64,000 bases of DNA. Origin: Sva-07 sp963793335. Its GTDB lineage: Bacteria > Actinomycetota > Acidimicrobiia > Acidimicrobiales > Ilumatobacteraceae. Each line of letters opens with the position of its first letter. Within the stretch, counting starts at the first letter, position 1. A program made the position numbers and the translations under genes. Below, piece after piece: positions 25,885 through 36,495 of this stretch. The notes beneath the pieces were generated by a model. The model did no database searches and was not told the DNA's origin. It saw only the letters and a list, made by a program, of their open reading frames with translations. The stretch spans positions 682,001 to 746,000 of the forward strand of contig CAWBZS010000001.1 in the NCBI GenBank assembly GCA_963793335.1, read 5' to 3'.

Positions 25885-26166
25885 GTGAACGAAACTGCAC
25901 GAGCGAACCACCTGCGGCGACGGGCCGCCCATCTCCGACGCCTTGCTGCCGCGATCGAGGCGTCACCGGTGATGCGGCTCGACCGCTACGGCGACGTCGA
26001 CACATGGCGTGGACCCCGACCCGATCTGTGCAGAGCCACTCTGGCGACCAACCAGCATCAGCTGCACGGCGCCGTCGAGGATCTCCTGACCCATGCGCTG
26101 CACTTCGACCGTCTGGCCGCGGAGCTCGACGACATCGCTCGCATCCAGATGGGGATCGCCGGCTGA
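25885..26166 (+). CDS. WXG100-like small helical protein
   Basis: A 93-residue protein from a GTG start. It is mostly helical, with W41-R42-G43 followed by P44 at mid-length between two predicted helices (about 8-28 and 53-88). This size and the central WxG turn are the hallmarks of WXG100 (ESX/type VII) proteins, which dimerise as helical hairpins and accompany larger secreted partners. The gene ends 1 bp before a 570-residue protein starts, so the two are coupled. No EccC-type ATPase or other secretion gene is in the window. The family call is inferred from the motif and length, not from overall similarity. Confidence 0.6.
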   Translation: MNETARANHLRRRAAHLRRLAAAIEASPVMRLDRYGDVDTWRGPRPDLCRATLATNQHQLHGAVEDLLTHALHFDRLAAELDDIARIQMGIAG

Positions 26167-26167
26167 C

Positions 26168-27880
26168 ATGGACGCCGCGTACGATGCCCGACGCATCCGA
26201 GCACTGGCGATTCGGACCTCGGCATCGATCGACGCGCTGATGGAACTCAAATCGGATGATCCAGCTGCCGCCGACGCCCTTCGGACCATTCGACTCACCA
26301 GCCGAAATCTCGAAGACCACTGGATGCGCGCCCTGAGGGACATCGACGCCAGCGATGCCATGACGCGCTGGCAGGCGAGCGGTGTCGAGCCACTCGCCCT
26401 GCGACGATCTCGGAGCACGGTCGACGACAACCTCCCCGACCATCTGCGTCCGCACGGCATGACGATGTCCGACAAACGTCGCGACGAGCTGCTCGGTCTC
26501 CTCGCATCGCTCGATCAAGCGGCGCTGCTCGCCGCGCTCGAACGCACGTCGCGCCTGCCGCACGACCGCGCTGGTGCACCAGGAGGGCCGACCGACGACG
26601 AACTCGACGCGCTCGCACACCACCTGGCGATGTGGGTGCAGCACGATCAGCTCCTGCGGGTACGGCTGATCGAGCGGTCGACGACGACCATGCTGGTTGG
26701 TGAGCTGCTCGGCCGAGCCCGCTTCGAGCCGTCGTTCGTGTCAGCGGTGATCACCCACATGGCCCAGCCGAACGGGCCCGACAACGGCGTCGACCGCCAA
26801 CGGTTCGCCGACTCGTTCGCCAGCGCGCTGACGGCGCTGCTCGACGAGCCCGCTGCCTGCCTCGATCTACTGGCCCGCCAACCAACCGTGCTCCAGACGC
26901 TCGCCTCGTGGCGGCCGCTCGACCAAGACGTGGTGCTCGACGTCGTGGTGACCGGCCTCCACCAAGCGGTGCTCGACGAGCCCGACCGGCTCGCAGACGG
27001 CTATCGGGCGCTGCACACCCTCACCAGACTCGCGAACGGCGCGCTCGACGAGGCGATCAACCCGGGGGTGGCTGTCGGTGTGGCCACCTCCCTGCCGTCG
27101 TACATCGACACACTGGCGGTCGCGGTGAACTCCACCACCGACGACAGTCTCTTCGTCGTCAGCGATCGACCGACTGGCGTCGACGTGCAGCTCGGTCGGT
27201 ACCCCGACGTGGCTGCGCTGTTTGGTGTGATGCTGCGAGACCAAGAGGCCCGGGCGGTGTTCGGTTCGGTGACGTCCACCTGGACCGTTGACCGGCTGGA
27301 GGCCGCCACCTCGCCACACGACGTCGATGCTGCGCTGACGGAGGCTGCCGATTTCACGCAGCTCCTCATCGACGCCGGCGTCGCCGAGCAGCAGCAAGCG
27401 AACGAGGCGGCACTCGACACCGAGTCGCGAACGCAAACGATCGGCGGCGCGCTCCTGGCCGCTGCTGCGCTCGGCGCCAGGGCCAAAGGCATTCCTCGAC
27501 CGGTGACCACCGTGCTGAAGGACACCGGCGAGCACGCTCTCGAGTGGCTCTCGAAGACGGAGCCGGACACGATGCCTGGACGGTCGATCGGGCCCGAGAT
27601 CCACCGGCAGATGGTGGTCACCGCCGTGTCGATGAGTCTGAGCGCTCCACACCTGTTCGATCGGGACGGCCAAGGCCACGACGTGCGATTGACGTCGTCG
27701 CAGCGACGCACGATCGAAGCCGATCTTGCTGCGATCGACGCCGAGTCCGACGCAGAGCAACGCGAGATCCTCGTGAACCGGATGTCCGACCACATCCAGG
27801 CTCACGTTCCCGCCGTCGCACCAGCGCTGCAGTTGGTGTCCAACAACGCTGCCGCCTCGCGCCTGAACCGGGGCCCGTGA
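26168..27880 (+). CDS. Large protein of unknown function paired with the WXG100-like gene
   Basis: A 570-residue soluble helical protein with no signal peptide. It has no enzyme motif that I recognise. Its pattern of long helices separated by short D/G-rich turns, with A-L-T-A-L-L-D-E-P-A-A-C-L-D-L-L and F-A-D-S-F-A-S-A-L, is similar in style to actinobacterial proteins found beside WXG100 genes (DUF6571-like), but I am not sure of this. Residues 440-470 (G-G-A-L-L-A-A-A-A-L-G-A-R-A) are a weak hydrophobic patch. The start is the ATG 1 bp after the WXG100-like stop. It converges with the gene at 27965. Confidence 0.55.
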   Translation: MDAAYDARRIRALAIRTSASIDALMELKSDDPAAADALRTIRLTSRNLEDHWMRALRDIDASDAMTRWQASGVEPLALRRSRSTVDDNLPDHLRPHGMTMSDKRRDELLGLLASLDQAALLAALERTSRLPHDRAGAPGGPTDDELDALAHHLAMWVQHDQLLRVRLIERSTTTMLVGELLGRARFEPSFVSAVITHMAQPNGPDNGVDRQRFADSFASALTALLDEPAACLDLLARQPTVLQTLASWRPLDQDVVLDVVVTGLHQAVLDEPDRLADGYRALHTLTRLANGALDEAINPGVAVGVATSLPSYIDTLAVAVNSTTDDSLFVVSDRPTGVDVQLGRYPDVAALFGVMLRDQEARAVFGSVTSTWTVDRLEAATSPHDVDAALTEAADFTQLLIDAGVAEQQQANEAALDTESRTQTIGGALLAAAALGARAKGIPRPVTTVLKDTGEHALEWLSKTEPDTMPGRSIGPEIHRQMVVTAVSMSLSAPHLFDRDGQGHDVRLTSSQRRTIEADLAAIDAESDAEQREILVNRMSDHIQAHVPAVAPALQLVSNNAAASRLNRGP

Positions 27881-27964
27881 CCGAGGGCTGATCACCGCGT
27901 CGAGCAGGTCACTCGGACGCGCCGGCCCCAACGTTGGTGACGCCATACCATTGTGGTGCACACG

Positions 27965-28597
27965 TCAGAAGATGTCGGCGGGGGCGACGCCGTCGATCAC
28001 GGTCCGGCCCATCAGCCAGGCCAGACGTGTGGTCGGCGCCGCCACCAGTGCGGCGGTCGGCAGCGTGGTCATCCCCATCGGTTGCCGCGCCGCCCAGAGC
28101 ATCTCCATCCGAGTGAGCTCCTCTCGGACGTACCGTGGCGCGAGATCGTCGAACTCGAACCCGATGCCCAGGTCCACGTGATGAATCGCTGTCTCACGAA
28201 CACGCAGGAACGGCAGATCCACCACCAGCACCTCGAACCGAGGCGTGCCGCCTCGCCCCGCCCAGTCGGGCATCGTCGACCAACGCTGCTCGAGCGCGGC
28301 GCAGGAGGATCGAAGCCCAGCGATCTGAGTCGGAGCCGGACGGCTGGCTCCCTGCTCGATCTCGGCCGCACGACCTTCGACCCCGCCCGGGTACTGCACG
28401 CCGACCTCACCTCTCGCCGCGGCGTCGAGCATCCGTACGTGCCCATCGGCGCTGTGGGCGACGTGGGTGATCACGTGCCCCATTGTCCAGCCGGGCAGAC
28501 ACGACGGCGCCGCAGTGTCGAAGCGACCACGCTCGACCAGGGCGTCCAGTGCCCCCAGCAAGCGCCCGTGTGCAGCCGTTGCCAACTCGATCCACAT
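27965..28597 (-). CDS. DinB-fold maleylpyruvate isomerase family protein (mycothiol-dependent type)
   Basis: A 210-residue protein of the TIGR03083-like group. The start M-W-I-E-L-A-T-A-A-H-G is followed by P-G-W-T-M-G-H-V-I-T-H-V-A-H, where the two histidines of the metal site sit. A third His is expected in R-E-T-A-I-H-H-V-D-L near residue 150. This four-helix DinB fold binds zinc, and members use mycothiol, the actinobacterial thiol, in isomerase or transferase reactions. A GTG eight codons upstream is an alternative start. The true substrate is unknown. Confidence 0.8.
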   Translation of the reverse strand: MWIELATAAHGRLLGALDALVERGRFDTAAPSCLPGWTMGHVITHVAHSADGHVRMLDAAARGEVGVQYPGGVEGRAAEIEQGASRPAPTQIAGLRSSCAALEQRWSTMPDWAGRGGTPRFEVLVVDLPFLRVRETAIHHVDLGIGFEFDDLAPRYVREELTRMEMLWAARQPMGMTTLPTAALVAAPTTRLAWLMGRTVIDGVAPADIF

Positions 28598-28664
28598 CGC
28601 GGGTCGCTCGGGTTCGATCACGAACGGGAGAGTAGCCAGGCCGCTGCCGTGGCAGTCTGTCGCC

Positions 28665-29686
<1,022 letters not shown>

Positions 29687-29690
<4 letters not shown>

Positions 29691-31129
29691 GCGATCTCGG
29701 CCCCCCGCACATCGACACGACCAGCATGCAGAACAGCCAGCCAGCCGCCGACGCGCTCGTGCTCTTCGGCGCGACCGGTGATCTCGCCGTACGCAAGCTG
29801 TTCCCGGCGCTCTACCGGCTCGAGAAGGCGGGCGGTCTCCACGTGCCGGTGATCGGCGTGGCCCGCAGCGAGTGGAGCGACGACGACTTTCGCCGCCACG
29901 CCCGCGAGTCGATCGCCGAACACATCGACGACCCGGACCCAGCCGTCGTCGACTCGCTCTGCACACGCCTCGACCTCGTCCAGGGCGACTACGCCGACGA
30001 GAACACGTGGAAGGAACTTCGAGCCACCCTCGATGCCCACAACTCCCTGGTCGCGGTGTTCTACATGGCGATCCCACCGAACATGTTCCCGATGGTTGCC
30101 ACGAAGCTCGCCTCGGTCCACCTACACCATCGCGGCCGCATCGTCGTCGAGAAGCCGTTCGGGCGCGACCTCGAATCAGCCATCGAACTCAACAGGACAC
30201 TTCACGAGATCTTCCCCGAAGATCACATCTTCCGCATCGATCACTACCTCGGCAAGGAGGCCGTCGAGGACCTGCTCGTGTTCCGCTTCGCCAACACGCT
30301 GATCGAGCCGGTGTGGAACCGCAACTACGTCCGCAGCGTGCAGGTCACGATGTCCGAGACGCTCGACGTCGAAGGGCGCGGCTCGTTCTACGAGGGTGTC
30401 GGCGCGATCCGGGACGTCCTGCAGAACCACCTCCTCCAGGTCGTCTCATTGCTCGCCATGGAGCCACCGGCGGGCGCTGATCCGGGTTTCCTGCAAGACG
30501 AGAAGGCCAAGGTCATCGCTGCCATGCGCCCGATCGAGTGCGACGCGCTCGTGCGCGGGCAGTACGTCGGCTACCGCGACGAGCCGGGGGTCGACCCGAA
30601 CTCCAACGTCGAGACCTTCGCTGCGGTTCGCCTCGAGATCGACTCGTGGCGGTGGGCCGGTGTTCCGTGGTACGTACGGGTCGGCAAGGCACTCCCGCAG
30701 GGAGCGACCGAGGCCGTCATCGAGTTGCGTGAGCCACCGAGGATGCTGTTCGACGAGGCCGGGCGCCCACCGCCGGGTCGCAATCTGATCCGGTTGCGGC
30801 TCGGCAACAACGACGGCGTCACGTTCGCGCTTCAGGCGAAGACACCGGGACCCGAACTCGACAGCCAGGAGGTCGATGTCGACGTCGACTTCGCCGCCGC
30901 GCTCGGTGAGCGCCAGGACGCCTACGAGCGGTTGCTCGGCGACGCCCTGCTCGGTTCACTGCGCCGCTTCGCCCGCCAGGACATCGTGGAGGGCACGTGG
31001 CGCATCGTGCAGCCGGCGCTCGACGATCCCGGCGACGTGCTCCCCTACTTCCGTGGCTCATGGGGCCCCGCCGACGCCGACGACATCCTGCTCAACGGCG
31101 ACCACTGGTTCGAACCCAGCCCCTCCTGA
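29687..31129 (+). CDS. zwf: Glucose-6-phosphate 1-dehydrogenase
   Basis: A 480-residue enzyme, the first step of the oxidative pentose phosphate pathway. The NADP motif F-G-A-T-G-D-L-A is near residue 26 and the signature F-R-I-D-H-Y-L-G-K-E near residue 183, with the catalytic His. The later E-P-P and L-G-N-N-D-G-V-T-F stretches agree with the family. It overlaps gnd (ATGA), so the two form one transcript. A palindromic element follows its stop within 10 bp. Confidence 0.96.
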
Positions 31130-31134
31130 CAACC

Positions 31135-31167
31135 CGGGACAACAGGGGTCTGACCCCAGTTGTCCCG
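31135..31167. repeat. Nested palindrome with GGGGTCTGACCCC core between zwf and the EamA gene
   Basis: A nearly perfect 33-bp palindrome: outer arms CGGGACAAC (31135-31143) and GTTGTCCCG (31159-31167), inner arms GGGGTC and GACCCC around a central T. The GGGGTC-N-GACCCC core is seen as a dispersed repeat in many bacterial genomes. It may also act as a terminator for zwf or as a site for a DNA-binding protein. Confidence 0.7.
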
Positions 31168-31188
31168 ATGTCACACGGCGATCCGACC

Positions 31189-32079
31189 ATGTGGATTCCC
31201 ATCACGCTCGCAGCGGCGACGTTCCAGATCCTGCGTACGTCGCGGCAGCATCAGCTGCGGTCGGTGCTGTCGGTCAACGGCGCGGGCTTCGTCCGCTACG
31301 CCTACGGCTTTCCGCTCGCCGTCGTGGTCGCAGTCGTCACCTTCGTCATCGTGGGCGACGAACTGCCGTCGATCCCCGCCCGCTTCTGGCCGATCATCGC
31401 CGGCGCCGGCATCGCCCAGATCCTCGGGACGCTGGCGTTGCTGCGGGCGTTCGATCTCCGTGACTTCGCCGTCGGCACCGTCTACGCCAAGACCGAGGTG
31501 ATCCTCGTCGCCGTGGTGTCGGCCGTTGCGCTCGGGGAGCCGCTCGCCCCGCTCGGCTGGGTGGCCGCACTCGTCTGCATGGCGGGCGTCGCCTGGCTCG
31601 CCGCGCCGGACCGGATTCGCGACGTACTCAGCAGTGCGAGCGACCCGGCGGCGTTGATGGGGATCGCCGCCGGCGGCTGCTTCGCCATCGCGGCGGTCGG
31701 CATCCGGGGCGCCTCGACGTCGTTGGAGGGCGGCTCGACTTGGGACCGGGCGCTGCTCACCCTCACCGTGATGCTCGGCATCCAGACGCTGATCAACGCA
31801 ACCCAGCTCGCGGCGACCGACCGAACGGAGCTCGTCGCCGTCGGCCGCGCCTGGCGTGCCGCGCTGCCGGTGGGCATCCTCAGCCTGTGCGGATCCGCCG
31901 GGTGGGCCGTTGCGGTCACGATGACCAACGCCGCCAAGGTCCGCACGCTCGGCCAGGTCGAGTTGGTGATGGCGTTCGCCATCTCGGCATGGGTGCTGCA
32001 CGAGCGCCACACCCGCGCCGAGTACGCAGCGAGCGCGCTGGTGCTCCTCGGCGTCGTCGGCGTGATCGTCTTCGGTTGA
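31189..32079 (+). CDS. EamA/DMT-family membrane transporter
   Basis: About 296 residues with ten predicted membrane helices and the DMT/EamA double five-helix design. The last helix ends in G-V-V-G-V-I-V-F-G. The helix-2 region A-T-F-Q-I-L-R-T-S-R-Q-H-Q and the fourth-helix K-T-E-V-I are typical. Members export small metabolites such as amino acids or sugars; the substrate is unknown. The start is uncertain: the ATG at 31189 gives the usual short N terminus, while the ATG at 31168 abuts the palindrome. Confidence 0.78.
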   Translation: MWIPITLAAATFQILRTSRQHQLRSVLSVNGAGFVRYAYGFPLAVVVAVVTFVIVGDELPSIPARFWPIIAGAGIAQILGTLALLRAFDLRDFAVGTVYAKTEVILVAVVSAVALGEPLAPLGWVAALVCMAGVAWLAAPDRIRDVLSSASDPAALMGIAAGGCFAIAAVGIRGASTSLEGGSTWDRALLTLTVMLGIQTLINATQLAATDRTELVAVGRAWRAALPVGILSLCGSAGWAVAVTMTNAAKVRTLGQVELVMAFAISAWVLHERHTRAEYAASALVLLGVVGVIVFG

Positions 32080-32099
32080 TGCGCTGGCGGCGCCCGCCG

Positions 32100-32967
32100 T
32101 CAGATCGGGTCGTCGACCCCGGCCATCGCCGCTGCGAGTTGGGTCCGTGCATGGTCGCCAAAGGATGCGTCGTCGACTTCGTCGGCCCACACGATCGTGC
32201 TCAGCAGCCACTGGGTCGCCGTCGCTCGAAGCTGCAGCCCGTGTGGTCTCGTCGAGCGGCGTGCCGTAGCCGGCGAAGAAGGCGCGAGCGAGCTCCGGAT
32301 CCGCACGCCACTCCGACCACCACAGCCGTTCGAAGTCCTGCCACCAGTACCCGACTCGCGAGTTCCCGAAGTCGATCACGGCCACCGAACCGTCGGCAGC
32401 CGTCAGCCAGTTGCGCGGCTGCCAGTCGCGATGGCACGGCACACCGAGCGGATCGTCGAACTCGGCAAGACCGGCGACGGCGGCCCTGACGAACTCGACC
32501 TCGGCATCACTGAGCAGTCCCGGGCGAGCGCGACTGATCCACGTCTCGCTGCGCTCGAGGAACTGATCGGCGAATCCCCGGACGGTCGCCGCAGGTTCTG
32601 CTCCTTGCAGCCGGTGCAGCAACCGGCCGGCCGCTTCGAACGTCGACGCGGACACGTCACCGATCTCGCCGGGCAACTTCGAGACCACCAGCACCCGATG
32701 GTCACGATCGGCGGCGAGCAGATCGGGAACATGCCCACCCAAGGCCGGCGCCCACACGCGGTACGCATGAACCTCCGCATCGAACTTGGCTACGTCGACC
32801 GGTGACTTCACGATGATCGACCGTCCGGTCTCATCGGTCACCTCGACCACTGTCGACACACCGTGCGGCCACGACCGGTCGACAACCAGCTCCAGCGGTG
32901 ACCCCACGAGCGCTGCGGCAACGACGACGATCTCATCAACCCGGTCCACGCAGCGAGCGTCGCACAT
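32100..32967 (-). pseudogene. Aminoglycoside/choline kinase-like phosphotransferase, frameshifted near the C terminus
   Basis: An APH-type kinase. The N-terminal part (about residues 1-240) is intact, with V-P-C-H-R-D-W-Q-P-R-N-W for the catalytic loop and V-I-D-F-G-N-S-R-V-G for the DFG-like metal site. After P-L-D-E-T-T-R-A near 32240 the frame goes wrong, and the proper C-terminal helices (L-Q-L-R-A-T-A-T-Q-W-L-L-S-T-I-V-W-A) are in another frame that ends at 32100. One insertion or deletion near 32225-32250 would restore a normal protein of about 288 residues. The original frame runs on antisense through the EamA gene as a spurious tail. Start at 32967 or the GTG at 32949. A sequencing error is as likely as a real mutation. 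Confidence 0.65.
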
Positions 32968-33022
32968 CCGGCCCGGGTCGTGGAGCGATCGTCTTGGTGA
33001 AGCAACCGCCACGTCGTGCGAC

Positions 33023-34180
33023 TCAGGACCCCGCCTCCTCGAGGAAGAGGTCGTAGGCCGGACGAGTCGTTCCGTCCGCCCGCACGAGACCGGACGTCAA
33101 CAGCCAACTCCGGAACCGTTCGACGAAGTCGGCGCCGACCTCGTCCTCCAGTACGGGAAGCACGGACCCGTAGGCGAGTTCGAGCGTGGACTCCGACCAG
33201 TCCAAGAACTCGAAGACGAACGCCGCACGAACCTGCTCGATCGAGTCGACATGGGCGAACGCCGTCTCGAACCACTCCCGCTGGTCGGCATCGGACGACC
33301 CGTTGGCCTCGCCCGCCGGGCAACCGAACTCCTGGAACACCACCGGCAGGTCGCCGCTGCGATCGACGAGCGCGTCGATCCGCTCGGTCGCCACATCGAT
33401 CGGCTCCACCTCGAGACTGGGCGCCAGGCAGTAGTGATTGACGCTGAACACGTCGACCGCGGCGATCATCCGATCGATCGCCGGGTCGTCGACGAACGGG
33501 TCGGGGCCGGCGAACGTGAACGTGACCGCGAGCCCAGGGGCAGCGCTCCGGGCACCCGTCACGACCTCCTCGACGAAGGTGGCGAAGTCGGCGAGATCGA
33601 GCCCGTCGTCCAACGGAGGTTCGTTGGCGATGGCGAGCAGCCACACGTCGTGGGCTCGCAGTGTCGGCTCGATCGCCTCGATCATCGCGACGTAGGCCGC
33701 TGCCGCCTCGACCGGGTCGAAGTCGCCCAGCCACTCGGGAACCGGTGTGCCGGACACGTCCACGGCCGCCACCGTGACCATCGGCGCGAGTCCAGCTTCC
33801 ACGAGGTCGCCGAGTTCCTCGTCGAGGTCGTCCGTGCGATAGTCGCCGCGCTCGGGCTCGACATCGATCCAATCGGTCAGCACACGACCAACGGTGGCGG
33901 CGTCTCGTGCCTCCTCCCATCGCGTGTCGATCACCTCGACAGCGTCCGGTTCCGGTGGGCTGAACCAGGTGAGGCCGAGATGCGTGCGCTCGTCGGGGAC
34001 GAGGATCGGGTGGACCTCGCCGCCGTCCGCCCGCGAATCCGAGTCGCTGGTTCCGTTCGGGTCGGTGATGTCGGCGCTCGGACCCGGATCGGCACCGTCG
34101 TCGGCCCCGGCGCATCCGCCGAGCACGAGCGCCACCGCCACGAGCGCACCACCGAGACCACCACGCATTGTTGCTGACAT
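33023..34180 (-). CDS. Lipoprotein glycoside hydrolase-like TIM-barrel protein
   Basis: A 385-residue secreted lipoprotein (signal with V-L-G-G-C lipobox near residue 23) followed by an Asp/Ser linker. The mature part looks like a clan GH-A barrel: D-V-E-P-E-R-G-D-Y, then L-A-I-A-N-E-P-P (candidate acid/base Glu), V-N-H-Y-C-L-A-P, and V-V-F-Q-E-F-G-C-P (candidate nucleophile Glu). That is the pattern of GH5, GH39 or GH53-like proteins. AGGGTGG before the ATG at 34180 supports that start over the ATG 12 bases downstream. The polysaccharide target is not clear. Confidence 0.72.
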   Translation of the reverse strand: MSATMRGGLGGALVAVALVLGGCAGADDGADPGPSADITDPNGTSDSDSRADGGEVHPILVPDERTHLGLTWFSPPEPDAVEVIDTRWEEARDAATVGRVLTDWIDVEPERGDYRTDDLDEELGDLVEAGLAPMVTVAAVDVSGTPVPEWLGDFDPVEAAAAYVAMIEAIEPTLRAHDVWLLAIANEPPLDDGLDLADFATFVEEVVTGARSAAPGLAVTFTFAGPDPFVDDPAIDRMIAAVDVFSVNHYCLAPSLEVEPIDVATERIDALVDRSGDLPVVFQEFGCPAGEANGSSDADQREWFETAFAHVDSIEQVRAAFVFEFLDWSESTLELAYGSVLPVLEDEVGADFVERFRSWLLTSGLVRADGTTRPAYDLFLEEAGS

Positions 34181-34271
34181 GTCCACCCTGTCGTGACGAA
34201 CCACCAGATCGGTTCACGCCACCGGTGCGTCGATCAGCACATGAACCGTTCGAGCGGGCCTACACGACAAG

Positions 34272-34823
34272 ATGGTCATGGTGAGCGGAGCCCGATCGGA
34301 CCCCGGCGATGATCGAGCGCTGCTCGCTCGCGTCGCCGCCGGCGACCGCGCCGCGCTCGAAGTGCTGTACCGGCGTCATGCTCCCTGGCTCACCGCACGG
34401 TTGCAGTCCCGATGCGGCGACCCAGAACTCACCGACTCCGCCGTCCAGGACACCTTCCTCGCCGTCTGGAAGTCGGCCAAGAAGTACCGCCACGACGGTG
34501 ACGTCGGCGCCTGGATCTGGGGAATCGGTATCAGGCGCCTCATCGACCAGCTCCGCCGCCGCCGTGTGACGCCGATCGACCCAACGACGTTTGCCGACGA
34601 TCGCTCGATCCCGGGCGCAGAGGATGTCGCCCTTGCCGGGGTCGGTGGCGCCGCCGACGATGCCGTCCGAGCGCTGACACCCGAGCTCCGAGCCGTCATC
34701 GTCGCCACGGCGATCGACGGGTTGACGACCAAGGAAGCGGCCCGGCTCCTGGGTGTTCCCCAGGGCACCGTCAAGACCCGACTCATGCGTGCACGGCGCG
34801 AACTCCAGGAGGCACTCGCATGA
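34272..34823 (+). CDS. ECF-type RNA polymerase sigma factor
   Basis: A 183-residue sigma-70 family factor. Region 2 (about residues 20-90) has A-V-Q-D-T-F-L-A-V-W, and region 4 (about 130-178) ends in the helix-turn-helix T-T-K-E-A-A-R-L-L-G-V-P-Q-G-T-V-K-T-R. No anti-sigma domain is fused. It is followed with a 4-bp overlap by a membrane protein that reads as frameshifted, then by an ABC ATPase. In actinobacteria this kind of three-gene unit (sigma factor, membrane protein, ABC ATPase) is common. Confidence 0.9.
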   Translation: MVMVSGARSDPGDDRALLARVAAGDRAALEVLYRRHAPWLTARLQSRCGDPELTDSAVQDTFLAVWKSAKKYRHDGDVGAWIWGIGIRRLIDQLRRRRVTPIDPTTFADDRSIPGAEDVALAGVGGAADDAVRALTPELRAVIVATAIDGLTTKEAARLLGVPQGTVKTRLMRARRELQEALA

Positions 34824-35551
34824 ATCTGCAGTCCAGCAGCTCCGACTTCGGGATCGACCCGGCCCGCCTCGAAGAGAACTGGCGCTCGATCAGCGCCGAC
34901 CTCGACGCTGCCCGCGGCCGCGGTTTCTCGAGCGTTCGCTTCGTGCGCTCCGCCTCCCGAACCACGTCACTCGCCTGATCGTTGCGACACCGGCGCTGCG
35001 CCGGTCCTGGTGGATTGCGATCGCCGTGGTCGTCCTCGTCGGTCTCGGCACCACCGATGGCGCCGACCCACGCGAGAGCCTGGTCGTGTTCCTGATCGCG
35101 GCACCGCTCGTCCCGCTCGTCGGGGTCGCGCTCGGCGTTCGGGCCTTCGTCCGACCCGAGTCACGAGTTGATGTTGACCACGCCGATGACCGGCCTGCGG
35201 GTCCTCGTCGTGCGGACGCTCACCGTGCTGCTGACCAGCCTCGTCGTGATCACCCCGCTCACACTCCTGTCGGAAACCGCCCGATCGATGGCCCTCGCCT
35301 GGGTCCTCCCGGCGCTTGCCGTCACCTCCACAACTGCGGCTGGCTTCACCGTTTCGACCCCGCGTCGCTCAGCGCTCACCGTCGCAGTGGTCTGGATCGT
35401 CGTCGTGCTCGCCGCTCGGGCTGCGGCGAATGACCCGCTCGTTGCGTTCGGACCGATCGGTCAGCCGCTCGCCATCGCCGTGACGGTCGCCGCCTGTGCG
35501 GTCACGGTCCGGCGACGCGCTCGATCTCGACCGACTCGAGATGACGACGTG
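34820..35551 (+). pseudogene. Membrane protein of the sigma/ABC cassette, two apparent frameshifts
   Basis: The start (M-N-L-Q-S-S-S-S-D-F) overlaps the sigma-factor stop, but this frame ends at 34978. Coding continues in a second frame (F-L-E-R-S-L-R-A-L-R-L-P-N) with two helices, then shifts again near 35155-35170 into a third frame (M-L-T-T-P-M-T-G-L-R-V-L) with four more helices up to 35540. Joined, these pieces make a plausible membrane protein of about 240 residues with six helices and a soluble N-terminal tail. A third defect, the loss of a proper stop before the ATPase gene, may also be present. Confidence 0.6.
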
Positions 35552-36391
35552 AGCACCACGATCGATCTCACCGACATCGCCGTCGACTTCGACGGACGAC
35601 CGGTGCTCACCGGTGTTGATCTCGTTCGCACGGGTGGGTTGACCGCCGTGCTCGGTGCGAACGGGTCCGGCAAGACCACGCTGCTGCGTTGCCTCGCCAC
35701 CGTGCTGCGCCCCGGATCCGGTCGCATCCGCCTCGACGGGCTCGATCCCGACCACGAAGGCGAGCGCATCGAGATCCGGCGTCGCCTCGGCTACCTCCCC
35801 CAGCACGTCGGGACGAGCCCGGGAGCGACCGTCTTCGACAGCCTCGACGTGCTCGCCGTGATGAAGGAACACCGCGACGATCGGCGCCGCCACCGCCTGG
35901 TGTTCGACGAGCTCGACCGGTTCGGGTTGCGCGACCCGCGCCCACCCATCGAGCGGACACCCTCTCAGGAGGATCGCTGAGGCGGCTCGGGCTCGCTGGC
36001 GCGCTCATCGGATCGCCGAGCCTGCTCGTGCTCGACGAGCCGACCGCCGGGCTCGACCCGGACGAACGCCTGCGGCTTCGGGAGATCCTCGATGATCGCC
36101 GCCGGACGAGCACGATCGTGATGTCGACCCACCAGACCGATGACGCATCGACGGCCGACACCATCGTGGTCCTCGCCGAGACGCGGATCATCTTCACCGG
36201 ATCGCCCGCCGCGCTCTCGGCGAGGGCCGCGAACCGAGTGTGGTCTGACCGACCAGCTCCCACCCCCGGGTGTCCGTGCGTCGTGGCGTCAGCCCGATGG
36301 TCGTCTGCGCTGTCTCGGCACACCCCCATCGACCGCCGAGACCGTGGCCCCCACGGTCGAGGACGGGTACCTCCTCCTGACCGCTGGGTGA
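35549..36391 (+). pseudogene. ABC transporter ATPase, two apparent frameshifts
   Basis: The N-terminal half is normal: Walker A G-A-N-G-S-G-K-T-T near residue 36 and the Q-loop Y-L-P-Q-H-V. After L-R-D-P-R-P-P-I near 35950 the signature L-S-G-G-S-L-R-R and Walker B L-L-V-L-D-E-P-T-A-G-L-D appear in the next frame. Near 36235 a second shift is needed to reach the C-terminal piece P-P-P-G-V-R-A-S-W-R and the end V-E-D-G-Y-L-L-L-T-A-G at 36391. No permease gene follows; LtrA comes next. This could be a dying cassette or several sequence errors. Confidence 0.65.
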
Positions 36392-36495
36392 TGGCGCTGG
36401 ATCTCCGGGGGCTTGCGGATCGCCTCGCCGCGACACCCGACCCGTCGATGCTCGACCGGTCGGGGCGTGTTCAGCCGGGTCACTAGCGTGCGTTC

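Noticed and set aside
25885..27880. Complete type VII secretion locus
   Set aside because: Only a WXG100-like protein and a possible substrate are present. No EccC, EccB, EccD, EccE or mycosin gene is in the window.
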